Origin: Amphiura filiformis
Taxonomy: Eukaryota; Echinodermata; Ophiuroidea; Amphilepidida; Amphiuridae
Assembly (NCBI RefSeq): GCF_039555335.1
Contig: NC_092629.1
Location: 30,377,382-30,441,381, forward strand
Direction: 5' to 3'
DNA length: 64,000 bases
The translations under genes were made by a program, and so were the position numbers. Shown piece after piece: positions 20,406 to 31,269 of this stretch; within the stretch, counting starts at the first letter, position 1; the number at the start of each line of letters is the position of its first letter. Below the pieces are notes generated by a model. The model was not told the origin of the DNA, ran no database searches, and was given only the letters and a program-made list of their open reading frames with translations.

Positions 20406-21176
20406 TTAGATGTGTGATTTTAGATGTTGCGATTGTCCAAAGCTCTTAAGACAAAACTCACACTGATAGGGTTTCTCTCTGGTGTGAGTTCTGATGTGCT
20501 TTTTTAAATTACCTTGGTTAGCAAAGCATTTCTGGCAATATTCACACCGATAAGGTTTCTCTTTGGTGTGTGTCCTAATATGAACTACAAGATTACGTGA
20601 TCGTGTAAAAGCTCTCTGGCAATACTCACACTGATATGGTTTCACATTACTATGAGTTTCCATGTGTTTATTTAAACTACTTTGGTCAGCAAAACGTTTC
20701 TGGCAAACTTGACACTGCACTGGTTTCTCTTTGGTATGAGATCTGATGTGTCTTTCCAAATGACTTTTAAATGGAAAGTATTTCAGACAATACTCGCACT
20801 GAGGATGGGGTTGCTTCTCGTTGGCATGAGATTTAATATGATTTGTCAGATCATGACTAAACAGAAATAATTGCTGACAAAACTTGCACTCATTCAAATA
20901 TGGTCTATGATGCATTACAAAGTGTTTAAGCAATGCATGCTTGCTTGAATAATATTGGTCACAGTGATTACAAAACCACAATTTCTCGGCTTCCAAATTT
21001 TTAAACTGAACAAGCACTTCTGCTGTTGTAGCATCCAAGCCCTGTGCAATCTTCAGAGGTGACTTCTTGCTGTATCGTTTCCTATACTTCATCATATGTC
21101 TATGTTTATGCTGTGAAAGTTTGTGTAAAGAATAAAAACTGACTCTACAGAATCTGCAGGTCAACGGTTGTAACAT
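20406..21176 (-). CDS. C2H2 zinc-finger protein 1 (paralogue of the gene at 29.4-30.5 kb)
   Basis: This frame encodes about eight C2H2 fingers. The N-terminal finger has T-C-R-F-C and the H-K-H-R-H pair, followed by a linker of about 35 residues. Two divergent fingers follow (W-F-C-N-H-C and N-E-C-K-F-C), then regular fingers joined by T-K-E-K-P or similar linkers (P-Q-C-E-Y-C, V-Q-C-Q-V-C, Y-Q-C-E-Y-C, Y-R-C-E-Y-C, Y-Q-C-E-F-C). The last finger is cut at L-K-S-H-I by TAA where Arg or Lys is expected. I took the Met of M-L-Q-P because it is conserved in the paralogue. The frame is open further up to about 21230, where a pyrimidine tract and CAG (minus strand) could be an acceptor, so an upstream exon may supply the start. 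It is likely a nuclear DNA-binding protein; target unknown. Confidence 0.75.
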   Translation of the reverse strand: MLQPLTCRFCRVSFYSLHKLSQHKHRHMMKYRKRYSKKSPLKIAQGLDATTAEVLVQFKNLEAEKLWFCNHCDQYYSSKHALLKHFVMHHRPYLNECKFCQQLFLFSHDLTNHIKSHANEKQPHPQCEYCLKYFPFKSHLERHIRSHTKEKPVQCQVCQKRFADQSSLNKHMETHSNVKPYQCEYCQRAFTRSRNLVVHIRTHTKEKPYRCEYCQKCFANQGNLKKHIRTHTREKPYQCEFCLKSFGQSQHLKSHI

Positions 21177-21230
21177 CGTTGGTATTTCTTGATGGCAGTG
21201 TGGTATTATCATCAGTCGTAGGTAGAGTGT

Positions 21231-21569
21231 CCTGGAAGTGGAACAAGAAGAATGTTAAAGCCATAATGTGTGATTTGCATAAAGAATATATTCCTATTTA
21301 AATGTTATCATGGTTACATGTAGTTTCACTGATCACATTGTCATCTTTTAATATTCAGCCAAAGAAATGAGGTAAAACGAAGATCATTACTTTTTCATGG
21401 CAGTGTCTACAATGTGTGTACAAAATTTTGGAACATTATTGCTCAAAACAGGAGCTGAGGAGCATTAATTTCAAACTTGCTAATCATGCCTCCATAGATT
21501 GATGTCACACCTACTTCAAGATAGTAAAGAAAAAAATCTAAGGAAGCACCTTGACAGGTTTTTTTCATC
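21231..21569. other. Upstream region of zinc-finger gene 1
   Basis: On the minus strand a TTCTTCTTGTTCCACTTCCAG acceptor-like tract ends near 21231. No coding signal is seen beyond it. Confidence 0.3.
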
Positions 21570-22205
21570 ATGAAAAACGTTACGGACGTTACATTTGAGA
21601 TAAAATGTAACATCCGACAGTGTTGGACGATACAGGAGTATAAATTTCAAACTTGCTTTTCATGTTTACATAGAGTCAGGGCTTGCTCAATATAGTTAAC
21701 AGAAAAAATAAAACACCGAACTGAATGGAGATTTAAGGATGTACCATCTGTCAAAAAGGCAGGCACTTTCGCGTAACGTCCGTAACGCTCGATCGTTTCT
21801 AATTTCTGTTGCTAATTAACAAGAAAGCCAAAACAAAATTGCTTTGTTATGAACATTAGAGTGTGTGCTAGTAGCATACTAAGAAATAAAAAATCCTAAC
21901 AGCAAACATGTGTGCTATTCATAAAAGTTACAAGTTGCATGTATCTGTAACGTCCGTAACCGTGGAATTGGCCTTTTAGTGGTTCTTGAAACCGAACATA
22001 AACTTTCATTACGTTAGGGACGGACAGCTTCAAATTGCCTTAAAAATTGTCCCCTGGCCTCTTACAGTATTATTTTAAGTAATAAAATGTTGCTTTGATT
22101 ATTTTTAGTGTGTGTAAATACCATCAGCAAGTGATTGAGAGGGACGGACAATTTGGTTAAAAAGCATGTCCGTCCCTAACATTTTTTGTAAGGCTGCGTA
22201 ACTCA
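21570..22205. repeat. Block with reiterated AACGTCCGTAAC/GGGACGGACA motifs
   Basis: GTTACGGACGTTAC near 21580, GTAACGTCCGTAAC at 21773 and 21947, GTTAGGGACGGACA near 22014, GGGACGGACA at 22141 and TGTCCGTCCCTAAC near 22167. The outer copies are in opposite orientation and no frame spans the block. Confidence 0.65.
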
Positions 22206-23029
22206 GGAGTGAAATGTTTCTAATTTTTGTGACTTTATATCAGCTAGGATACCAAGGGCGGCGGAACTGGGGGGGGGGGGGCAGTGGCCCTCCACTCACA
22301 ACGACCCCACTTCCTTAAAACCGAGACACATTTTTAATTCATCACTATTTTATCATTGATAGTAAATGTATTGTTGTTAATTTGCAAAACAAAATAAGCT
22401 ACAGGATCTCTTCTTGTTATAATTTAAAGCTTTACTTTTTCATGTACTGTGGTGTCCGTCTCTCACAGTGTAATTTTGTTGACCTAACTTATGGACCCTG
22501 TTTACCCAGAACGTACGGCAACCAATTTTACTTTTTCTTTTGGATTAGTAAAATATGGCGTTTTGAGATCATTATTATGCACAGTATGCACAAATTTATA
22601 ATAATTTTAATTTTTGGCCAAATGTTAAATAATTTCTGATCACACTCTGTAAACTTGTATGGCTCAAAATTTGGACTCGCCATATTAAGTTTACTGTCAT
22701 CCGTATTTTGAAATTTGTTGACATTTTAATAATCCCGGTCAATTATGTTAGCTGTGTCACATGTATGACGCTTGTGGGAGCCAGCCAAACTTCAGAATGA
22801 AAAACAAAAAATAAACAAAAGCCTAGATATCAATGTCATGTGGGACTTGCATAGGATTGGAGAAATAAATTAAATAGCAAAAATTGGACCTTTCCAGGCT
22901 TGTGTGCATATAATATGATAAAAAAAGGCAGTCTTAAGAAAGTATGTGCAACGATGTTTGGTGTTTTGGGAGACTGTGTGACGGACTCCTAAACAACGGG
23001 CGACAGGTCCTGTTCTTGACTGTGTATTA
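22206..23029. other. No gene seen
   Basis: This stretch contains a run of G at 22270-22281 and AT-rich sequence. I recognise no gene. Confidence 0.3.
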
Positions 23030-23770
23030 AAATACATGTATTCCTTTAGTGCCGTACTATTACGCTGACTTTCTACAGAGGTAGACAACAAAAGACCATT
23101 CCGCTTGTCCAAACACTCAAGTATCAGAAGGATGGTCCACAATAGCGTGATTCACGCAACATGATTAGGGATTAAAAAGTAGAACTATGTCCTTCTTTTG
23201 TCCAAATTGCCATCAAGATTTCAAACAACAAATGGAAACAGTTCAGACCCGGAACACGATCATGTCAGTATTAATATTTTGTTCTGTGACTGATTTTGAA
23301 CTAGTATTCCTTCAACAATTCCCCTTACGGTAATGGTCTTATAAGTTGTCCGCAGAAACATTGTACAAGTTCCTTGTACTCAACGTTGGTGTAGATGCGT
23401 TGCAGCAGCTCACTGCTACCGTACCGATGAAACCACCTAGTCCGAATAATCAGACCCAGAACAAACTATCAATTTCTGACATTGATAGTGTTCTGGGTCT
23501 GAACTGTTGCCATTCGAAATCTTGATGCCAAATTGGACAAAAGAAGCACATGGTCCTACTTCACAGTTTTTTAATCCCCTACAATGTATTCATGTTGCGT
23601 GAATCACTCTATTGTGGACCATCCTTTTGATACTTGAGTATTTGTACCTCTCTGTGTGTAAACAAACTAGGAGGTCGAAATTGTCCTCCTCGGCGATTGC
23701 CGGCGAATACGAAAGGCAGCGTAATAGTAAGGCACTAGAAACCACCATGACTATATACTACAAGGAATTC
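23030..23770. mobile_element. Foldback element with ~200-bp arms
   Basis: The left arm (about 23030-23290) and right arm (about 23460-23770) are imperfect complements. Examples are CAGTTCAGACCCGGAACAC versus GTGTTCTGGGTCTGAACTG and GGATGGTCCACAATAG versus CTATTGTGGACCATCC. The right arm has an extra segment near 23640-23700. The two open frames starting M-W-T-I-L-L-I-L-E on opposite strands are mirror read-outs of the arms. Confidence 0.75.
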
Positions 23771-24239
23771 CAATTGAATGAACGCAGCTTTCAACAGCTC
23801 AGCTGTACTTGATCCAACTGCGATCGTATATTGCGTATTTCAAACTACAACACGACCGCACGACCTTGGATACATCATGTACTTAAGCTAACCAATCACA
23901 AGTGCGTTGCCATGGTTGGATTCACTTTCGAGTTACTCATGCACAGTCGCACACACTGGCGAACATCGCACAGTGTACACACAAGCGGTTGAAGACAGCT
24001 TTGCGTCCTATTGTTATTGCATTGGATTATAGATACATCAAGTCAATCGATTGTTAATGGTTCTAGCATTCACAGCAACACCGTTATAATCGATACCCGG
24101 AAAGTCCCGGAGTGGCCTACTACTAGTAGCCTAAACAGTGCACAGCTTTGCGGCCGAAGACGTGACCTGACAAGCCCAGGGTCACGGCTATAATTAATAA
24201 AATTGTTTATATTCTTTTTCACTTGTTATAGGCTTTTAT

Positions 24240-24620
24240 CCTGATATTATTATATTCATTCATTTATTTACTAATTTATTATTTTTATAAATATATTTAT
24301 TTATGCCTATGTAGGGGCCTAGGCCTATTTATTTATTCCTATTTATTCATTCATTCATTCATTCAATTACTAATTTGTTTTCTTATTTTATTTATTTATT
24401 TATTGTTTGTTTATATCCCGGGATGTGTGGGTAAGCCTATCATAAGTTTAAATTGATTGCAAATTAGATTGTATTTATTTATCTTTTTATGTCTATTTAT
24501 TTATTATTTGTATTCCGATTTACTTATTTAATTTAATTATTTATTCATTTATTTTTATATTTAACAACATTATACTCTATTTAAACTCTATTTATTTATT
24601 TTTAATCCCCTGCCCAATAA
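24240..24620. repeat. TTTATTTA-rich low-complexity sequence
   Basis: TTTATTTATT and TTCATTCATT tracts alternate across the region. Confidence 0.85.
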
Positions 24621-24651
24621 ATAGCCCAACCGTCCCTGCATGCATGTAATG

Positions 24652-24995
24652 TTTAGCCTCGTAAAATAGCCTCAAATGATTAGCCTTGTCTTAGCTTAGC
24701 CTCTAAATATTGCGAGGCTTAACTAATTTAAATAATTAGGCTAATTTTCAGGCTAAGGTGAGGCTAAGATGAGGCTAAGACAAGGCTAATTATTTTGAGG
24801 CTAATAATGTGAGGCTAATGATACGAGGCTAATTATTTGAGGCTAATTATGCTAATTATTTGAGGCTTATCTAATTTAAATAATTAGGCTAATTTTCAGG
24901 CTAAGGTGAGGCTAAGATAAGGCTAAGACGAGGCTAAGGATATTAAGGCTATTCACGAGGCTTATTTTCTGAGGTTAAGTTGAGGCTTAGATAAG
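24652..24995. repeat. AGGCTAA repeat field
   Basis: GAGGCTAA and its variants occur about twenty times (GAGGCTAAGGTGAGGCTAAG). A few copies at the left edge are in the opposite orientation (TTAGCCTC). Confidence 0.85.
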
Positions 24996-25344
24996 GCCTC
25001 GACCTTTGGTAAGGGTACATAGGCCACACAGAAGTTATTTGGTATGCGCGAAGTGGTTATTGTGAATGCAGAGAATCGATGTGTCATGTCAACTCTGAAC
25101 AATCGCACATCAATAAAGATTTATGACATTTTAATATTTAATGGGTGCACCCTGCCATGTCCTTCACTACATAAGCATGTTCTATTTATATGATAATGAA
25201 CTAATACTTGTTACGCATCTTGGTGACTGCGAACTATTTTCTGCGTGCTATATAAATGATTATTTTTGGTATGGACCCTTCAACAGAGCATCTGTCATCG
25301 AAGGGGTGCGCCTGAAACAAGAGGCGGGAAGTCCAACCTACTAC

Positions 25345-25605
25345 TACTACTAAAGCTCTTTGGACTTGATAGGAAGTGACCCCAAGGGTCAAGGGTTCGA
25401 ATCCCAGGTCCGGCTCTTTGTGTCCTTGAGCAAGACACTTCACTCTACTTGCTTAGTGCTTCGGAGGGCACTTTAAGCTGTCGGTCCCGTGTACATGCAT
25501 ATTTTCTCACATTAATGTAGTGTGCACGTTAAAGAACGGCACAGGCTATTCGAAAAGAGCAGGGGATCATCCCGGTCATGTTGACTGTACTTCAAAATAC
25601 ACTCA
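25345..25605 (+). mobile_element. SINE-like sequence with B box
   Basis: A Pol III B box, GGGTTCGAATCCC, lies at 25393-25405. It is followed by TCCTTGAGCAAGACACTTCA and CGTTAAAGAAC, segments seen in conserved-domain SINEs of marine animals. No good A box is visible, so the 5' end may be lost. Confidence 0.6.
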
Positions 25606-25800
25606 TCTACTCTAGGTTCCAGAGTAAAAAATAAGTACAGCTTGTCTGTACGCAGTGCGACAATACTCACACATATGAGGGAGGCACTTATAAGGAAGAA
25701 GGAAGAAGAAGAAGAAGTGTTGTGGTCGTGAGGTAATCTTCTATAATCCAATGCAATAACAATAGGACGCAAAGCTGTCTTTAACCGCTTGTGTGTACAC

Positions 25801-27785
25801 AAAAAATCGTCACGTTATTGAAAGCTGCATTCATTCAATTCGAATTATCATTTATCATTTGGTCGTTATATGATCTTGATGTTGAGATTGAGATAAATTA
25901 TAAGCTTTTCCCTACCGTCGCTAGACTTTCACTTTGACTTTCACTTACTAGGCTCATCCGATGTTCAAGCGTGAGTTACATTTCTTACGTACACTACAGA
26001 CCGTATACATGGTAAATTAACCTCGACAACTCGGACCAATCTCCGGATCAATCTGTGCAGTATGTAGAATAACAATTACATGTACATCGAAAGTGCTACA
26101 AAATGAGATTTTTCGTCTCGCAGTTACTTGCAGCTTGTCGCCCATTATGCAAGACTCGTGCAGTACGGTCCACTCCCATGTCGTCCACACCTAACTTATT
26201 GATAATCTGTGCTTATGGTGTCTTTAGGGGTGGTCGATGGGGGGGGGCAAGCATTCTGATTGGTGATTAAAGTAAAGATATCATGTAATTGACCAATCAC
26301 AGGCAATGTTAGATCGGCAGGTAGTGCTCAGGGGGTTAATGATTCTTCTCATTACAGGTTTCTAATTTTTTCAAATCAATAAAACGTATGTCAAGTTTTG
26401 CATTCATAATGTTTGTTTTTTTTTTTTTTGGGGGGGGTGCATTATAACTCACAGCTGTATATAAATAAAGTGTGTCGTATCACAAGTTGGTCATGTGTGG
26501 GCCATGGGACTCTTCTATAACTTCAAAAGATATTGACAAAATCTTCAATGAGTATACACAGCAGATAAGGGTATTTAATCAGAAATAACATGTCTAGGCT
26601 ACATGGACATGCAGGTTCTAGCTACAAAGATATTTCTAAACTGGTCTTCACTTTGACTTTACTTTTCAATACATTTGTTTTATATACCGTATGTCAAGAG
26701 GAAGAAAGGCCCAACTCCATCAACACTGTTTTTGAGATAAGAAAACAACTTCATATTGGAAAAGGTTTAAAGACATGTTTTTATCTTCAGGGGACCTTAA
26801 TTAACTTAATACGAGCCAGAGTTGGACCCATTTGCACTAATATAAGTGCTAATTCCGTAAGCAAATGTGTTATAAATAGCTACATAAACTGGTTAATTAT
26901 CTTTTAATTGTACAAGTAAAAAGACCCAACTCCATGGAGTTGGGCATTTCTTTCATGAAAACCATGAACTTAATTGGAATATACTATTTAGAGAGTGAAT
27001 TTTGAACCTGATTTCACACAAAAGGAAGAACAGTCTGCTAGCAATAAAACAACTCATGTTTGTTAAAAAGTAGACTTGGACCCTTCTTCCACTTCATACA
27101 CGTGTACGTATTATGTATTCATAATGTAACACATAATTGTATACTGTGCACAAAAAGTATCTGTATAAGTATGTAAAACAAAAGTGATACACTAAAACAA
27201 AATTCTCTCGACACCTATTGACCACTTTACTTGTGTTCTGTGGTCTGTAAGAAATGGCTTGTGTTTTAAGGTTATACAATTGATTTTCAAGACTTGATTC
27301 CAGAGGGACGTAAGTTAATAATGGAAACAGCCATGCAGAAAAGAATGAACTCACGCGTACAATAGTGTATCAATCTGAACTAGGGCCACGGACAAACCGC
27401 GGCTCGTGAGTCATCCTATATGTTGCAGGGATAGGGAAGGGGAGACAGGACCATATGGGTTGATGGGGGGGTGGGTGTGATTGTGGGCAGCCGTTTTCAG
27501 CAATTTTCCTTTGGATTTTCTAAATTTTCAATTTTAAAATTATCCTGGATGATATCTGTCGTGAAATAAATCAACGCTTCTATAGCCTATAATAGGCCTA
27601 GTATGCCTATTTATACCCTGATTATGCAATATATAGGCCTACAACAATAACTACAACAACAGTAACAAAACCAACAACCAATATTTTGTTAATCTAATTT
27701 GTAAAAATATATTCATAGGCCGCGCCTATTAGACTAGTATAGCCTAAAAATTCCTGAATTATATAATGAAAAAAAACGGGCAAAA
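25801..27785. other. No supported gene
   Basis: Contains a T-run then G-run at 26417-26438, a G-run near 26239 and an uncertain 105-codon frame (26590-26907) with one hydrophobic segment and no recognisable domain. The palindrome CCCAACTCCATGGAGTTGGG lies at 26924-26943. Confidence 0.35.
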
Positions 27786-28637
27786 ACAATCAATCGCTGC
27801 AGTCAGAAAGAAAGAAACGAACAAGATAAAAGAAAAAAGTGAGAGAAAAATAAAATAAAATAGATGGAATGGACAACATAGGGACTCGAACACGTACCAA
27901 AGTTTTCCAGCTCAAAACTATAGTATTATATAGTCGAACGTCAGTCCAGCGCGCTAACCGATTGAGCTACTGAGTGATCTGTGAAATCGATTGATCTCAA
28001 ACTGACTATTATGGAATAGTGCATACCAGGCTCTTATGATAAACAATCTCATCACCGCTGTAAATGTCGTAGGTATCGATGGCGAAAAACCTCGATTTTT
28101 GCAAAAGTAGCTTAAATTTGGAGTGAAATTCAAATGGTAAAGGAATCGACATACTTTTGAGAAATAATGTAGGCAGTTAGAAATCAAAATTAATGTTCCA
28201 CAATCCAGATATCGATCATAACAGTGTTTTGTGGTACAAGATTCTCGAAAATTGTTCCCAAAAACGGGCTAATAAAATTTAATCGGTACTGTTTTTGGTT
28301 CTTCCCCATGGCAACATTATTTCTTTGGTCGATTTGTAGTACAATACAAAAAAGGAGAAAACAATCACTCGGCGTAGTTTTATACGGAGCGAATATTTGA
28401 AAAAAACTGCATGGAACGTGTTTTTGATCTTGTGAACATGGCGCGTAAAATGATTTAAACGAAGGATTTCCAAACGGACTCTAAAAATGTGTATAAACAC
28501 ACAAAAATAATGTTAAGATACATCCATGCACCAACATTTGACTCACTGCGATATTTGATTGCTGAGAAAACGCGGTTTTAGAGAACAACTTTATACGTCT
28601 TTTATACGTTTTTTATACGCTTCTTCGTGTAACCTTA
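27786..28637 (-). repeat. 1-kb repeat ending in a tRNA-like sequence, copy 2 (inverted)
   Basis: On the minus strand the order is GGTTACACGAAG, three ACGTATAAA-type segments, a body with CATTATTTCTCAA and TTTCACTCCAAATT, a tRNA-like sequence, a purine-rich (plus strand) tract and CTGACTGCAGCGATTGATTG. It is collinear with 14811-15836 but clearly diverged. Confidence 0.8.
27880..27975 (-). tRNA. tRNA-like sequence with intron-like insertion, probably not functional
   Basis: A box TAGCTCAATCGG and B box TGTTCGAGTCCC are present on the minus strand. Between them a normal anticodon arm cannot be drawn without removing 20-30 bases. The position matches the tRNA-like sequence of copy 1. Confidence 0.4.
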
Positions 28638-28903
28638 AGTGTATGGATATTTTTTCTGTGCGGTGTAAACTCTAAAAGCTTCTAAAGGAATAGACCTTAA
28701 CTTGAATTCTAAGTGGTTTATGTTCGATCATTTACACAGTATGAATAATAAATTGACTTCTTAAGAGCTAACTATGCATGGGGATTCCTTGGGACACATG
28801 CTAATTAATCTACAGTACACATATTTTAACGTATAGCACACCGGGATTGCACAATTTTATTTTATTTTTGTCTTGTGACTGAGATACATTCTGGGTGTTA
28901 ATT

Positions 28904-29034
28904 ATGAGTTTTCACCGGGCATCAATGAAAAAGTTCCAATATTTGAAATTCACAAATCAGCAATATGCAGAACATGTACAGGATCAATATTGGAAGAGAA
29001 TGCAGGCTGAAAGAAGAAATCTGAATAAGCAGAG
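28904..29034 (+). CDS. Candidate coding exon of unrecognised gene
   Basis: ATG at 28904 opens 43 codons (MSFHRASMKKFQY, then QYAEHVQDQYWKRMQAE and R-R-N-L-N-K-Q) ending at an AG|GTAATT donor after 29034. The Lys/Arg/Gln-rich helical composition and the donor are typical of real coding sequence and unusual for this AT-rich background. No partner exon was found downstream on the plus strand, where the second zinc-finger gene runs antisense. It could be the first exon of a gene, or a transposase piece. I do not recognise the family. Confidence 0.3.
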
Positions 29035-29249
29035 GTAATTACAACATTAATACAGACAAGGGGCTGTACAAGCTAGGCAATATTTATGACCAACTCGTAA
29101 ATAAGCATTTGTCACTGCTAGCTTTTTCAAAATGGAGGGAAATGGAGGAAGAGCCCATGGGAAAAAGATCGACCTATCGACCCTCCAAGGCCAACCAAAC
29201 AATTTTTTGGCCTAAACAGCAACCAGGATTCCAGGAAGTTTGACCAGAT

Positions 29250-29372
29250 ACACTGTAAATGTACTGTTGCCATATCTAATAGCATCTAGAAACACCAGAG
29301 CGACCAAAATGTCTGTATTGATTCTCTCTGGTGTGATTTCTATAATGTTTTCTGACAATACTTGCACCGATG
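29250..29372 (-). pseudogene. Decayed finger beyond the stop of zinc-finger gene 2
   Basis: After the TAG at 29373-29375 the frame continues H-R-C-K-Y-C-Q-K-T-L and then degenerates, a former C2H2 finger. Confidence 0.6.
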
Positions 29373-30527
29373 CTATGGTTTCACTTGTGCGTGAGTTCGC
29401 ACATGCCTTTTAAAATTCCCTTGGGAAGCAAAATTTTGTTCACAATACTCACACTGATACGGTTTCTCTTTGGTGTGAATTCGGATATGCGTATTCAGAG
29501 CACTTTTCCATGTGAAGTTTTTCTGGCAATATTCACACTGATAGGGTGTTTCTTTTGTATGAATTCTGATGTGCGAAGATAGTTGTTGCGATTGTGAAAA
29601 GCTCTTAAGACAATACTCACATTGATAGGGTTTCTCTTTGGTGTGAGTTCTGATGTGGTCTGTAAGATTTTGTGATCGTGTAAAAGCTTTCTGACAATAC
29701 TCACATTGATATGGTTTTACTTTTGTATGAATTTGAATGTGCTTTTTCAAGTTACCAAGGTCAGCAAAACGTTTCTGGCAATATTCACACTGATACGGTT
29801 TCTCTTTGGTGTGAACTCGGATATGTATTTTCAGAGCACTTTTCAATTTGAAACTTTTCTGGCAATACTCACACTGATAGGGTTTTTCTTCAGTGTGAAT
29901 TCTGATGTGCGATGTTAGATGCTGCAATTGCGTAAACCTCATAGGGCAATACTCACAGGGATATGATTTCTCTATGACGCGAGTTCCAGTGTGGACTATA
30001 AGATTATGTGATTGTGTAAAAGCTTTTTGACACGCCTCACACTGATAATGTTTCACATCAGTTTGAGTTTGGATTAAGTTACCTTCATCAGCAAAACATT
30101 TCTTGCAATACTCACACTGATAGGGTTTCTCTTCAGAGTGAGTTCTGATATGTCTTTCTAGATCACTACTCAGTGCGAAACATTTCTTACAAAATTCACA
30201 CTGATATAGCTTTTCTTTGTTGTGATCGCTTGTGTGCACTGCAAGATCATGACTAGACAAAAACCATTTCTGACAAAACTTATGAATAAGCAGGGTGTGT
30301 CTGCTTGAATAGTACTGGTCATAATTCAACCACAATGTGCTTTCCGGACTCGGACTCCGGAACGTAACTTCTTTAATAGTGGCATCCGTGTCCTGGACAA
30401 CATTCAGATGTTTCTTCTTGCTGTATAGTTTTCTGTACTTCATCATGTGTCTACGTTTATGCTGGGACAGTTTGTCAAAAGAATGAAAACTGGCTTCACA
30501 GAATCTGCATGTGAATGGTTGTAACAT
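29373..30527 (-). CDS. C2H2 zinc-finger protein 2
   Basis: From M-L-Q-P the frame gives an N-terminal finger (T-C-R-F-C-E-A-S-F), a linker like that of gene 1, then about ten fingers with Y-Q-C-E-Y-C starts and H-T-K-E-K-P-type linkers. Fingers corresponding to the second and third of gene 1 are damaged: the C-x-x-C of one is N-Y-D, and a deletion fuses them at L-L-I-H-K-F-C. Two others lack a His (N-L-I-Q-T-Q and H-T-G-T-R). The last seven or so are complete. The frame is open a little further upstream, but the first ATG is this one and it is shared with gene 1. It is probably a nuclear DNA-binding protein. Same strand and about 9 kb from gene 1, so the pair arose by local duplication. Confidence 0.8.
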   Translation of the reverse strand: MLQPFTCRFCEASFHSFDKLSQHKRRHMMKYRKLYSKKKHLNVVQDTDATIKEVTFRSPSPESTLWLNYDQYYSSRHTLLIHKFCQKWFLSSHDLAVHTSDHNKEKLYQCEFCKKCFALSSDLERHIRTHSEEKPYQCEYCKKCFADEGNLIQTQTDVKHYQCEACQKAFTQSHNLIVHTGTRVIEKSYPCEYCPMRFTQLQHLTSHIRIHTEEKPYQCEYCQKSFKLKSALKIHIRVHTKEKPYQCEYCQKRFADLGNLKKHIQIHTKVKPYQCEYCQKAFTRSQNLTDHIRTHTKEKPYQCEYCLKSFSQSQQLSSHIRIHTKETPYQCEYCQKNFTWKSALNTHIRIHTKEKPYQCEYCEQNFASQGNFKRHVRTHAQVKP

Positions 30528-30604
30528 GGTTGGTATCCCTTGATGCAATGCGGTATCTAAAATTCGTCATAAATCTATATTACTCACGGAGTAGGCATGA
30601 TGAT

Positions 30605-30850
30605 CTGCAAGTGAAACAAAAATTAATATTTGATAAAGTTACACTTTTTGTGGGTTTAATTCTCCTTCATTTGACCTGGGTGAAAAATATGTTAGGATTA
30701 AAAAATAGGGGGTTTACCATTAAATAGGTTATGCCTGATTGCCTGAGGGTGTAGAATATAATATTACAAATAATTTTCCCACCAGGGGTGACATTCTTCA
30801 TAAGAACCGGGTCAATATTCCTATTTTGGGTCCTTTTTATATCTCGATAA
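30605..30850. other. Upstream region of zinc-finger gene 2
   Basis: On the minus strand TTTGTTTCACTTGCAG ends at 30605, matching the acceptor-like tract upstream of gene 1. No exon was recognised further up. Confidence 0.3.
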
Positions 30851-31133
30851 GGGACCGTTCACAAACACTTGTTGGGGGGGCCTGATGCAAAAAAAAAAAA
30901 AAATTTCATCACAAAATTTTTTGCCCCCCCCTTCGAGATCTCAAAATTTCAGGGCCCCCTGCTTTTGACATGAAAATTATGGGTCAACCCCATAGAAAAG
31001 CATATTTAACTCAATTTTCCCAGAAAAATTTTTGGTCATTTTTTTCAGGGCCCCCCTTAGGAGGGTCAAAAATTTTAAGGGCCCCCATTTTTGCATCAAC
31101 CCCCCCTTAAAGCAAGTGTTTGTGAACGGTCCC
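30851..31133. mobile_element. TAA-flanked MITE (PIF/Harbinger type)
   Basis: The termini GGGACCGTTCACAAACACTT and complement are flanked by TAA at 30848-30850 and 31134-31136. The first seven bases, GGGACCG, are the same as those of the 8562-8814 element. The interior is rich in G/C runs and A-runs. Confidence 0.85.
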
Positions 31134-31269
31134 TAACCCAAGAAGGTATGACTCCCACCCCCCAGTGGTGTCAAATGAAAGAGAAAAAAAGTACTGGTAA
31201 AGAATATAATATAATTCCCCCACTGGGGGTAACAGCCAGTTTCTGTCGTTATTTATTATTTTTGTAAAT

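Larger units (their letters stand above)
23973..25800. mobile_element. DNA element with 60-bp terminal inverted repeats
   Basis: 23973-24032 and 25741-25800 are complementary over 60 bases with one mismatch (GTGTACACACAAGCGGTT, CTTTGCGTCCTATTGTTATT). The interior has no transposase: a TTTA-rich tract, an AGGCTAA repeat field and a SINE-like segment. No clear target duplication flanks it. It is a non-autonomous element, or two solo ends of one. Confidence 0.7.

Noticed and set aside
22870..23812. Two frames starting with the same M-W-T-I-L-L-I-L-E on opposite strands
   Set aside because: The shared start comes from the arms of a foldback; downstream sequences differ and show no domain.
26590..26907. 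105-codon plus-strand frame with a hydrophobic segment
   Set aside because: No homology, splice signal or promoter could be supported, and frames of this length occur by chance in 64 kb.
30557..30604. A 17-base microexon with ATG followed by a 31-base intron upstream of zinc-finger gene 2
   Set aside because: The intron would be too short to splice; the acceptor-like CAG is more simply the start of one larger exon.
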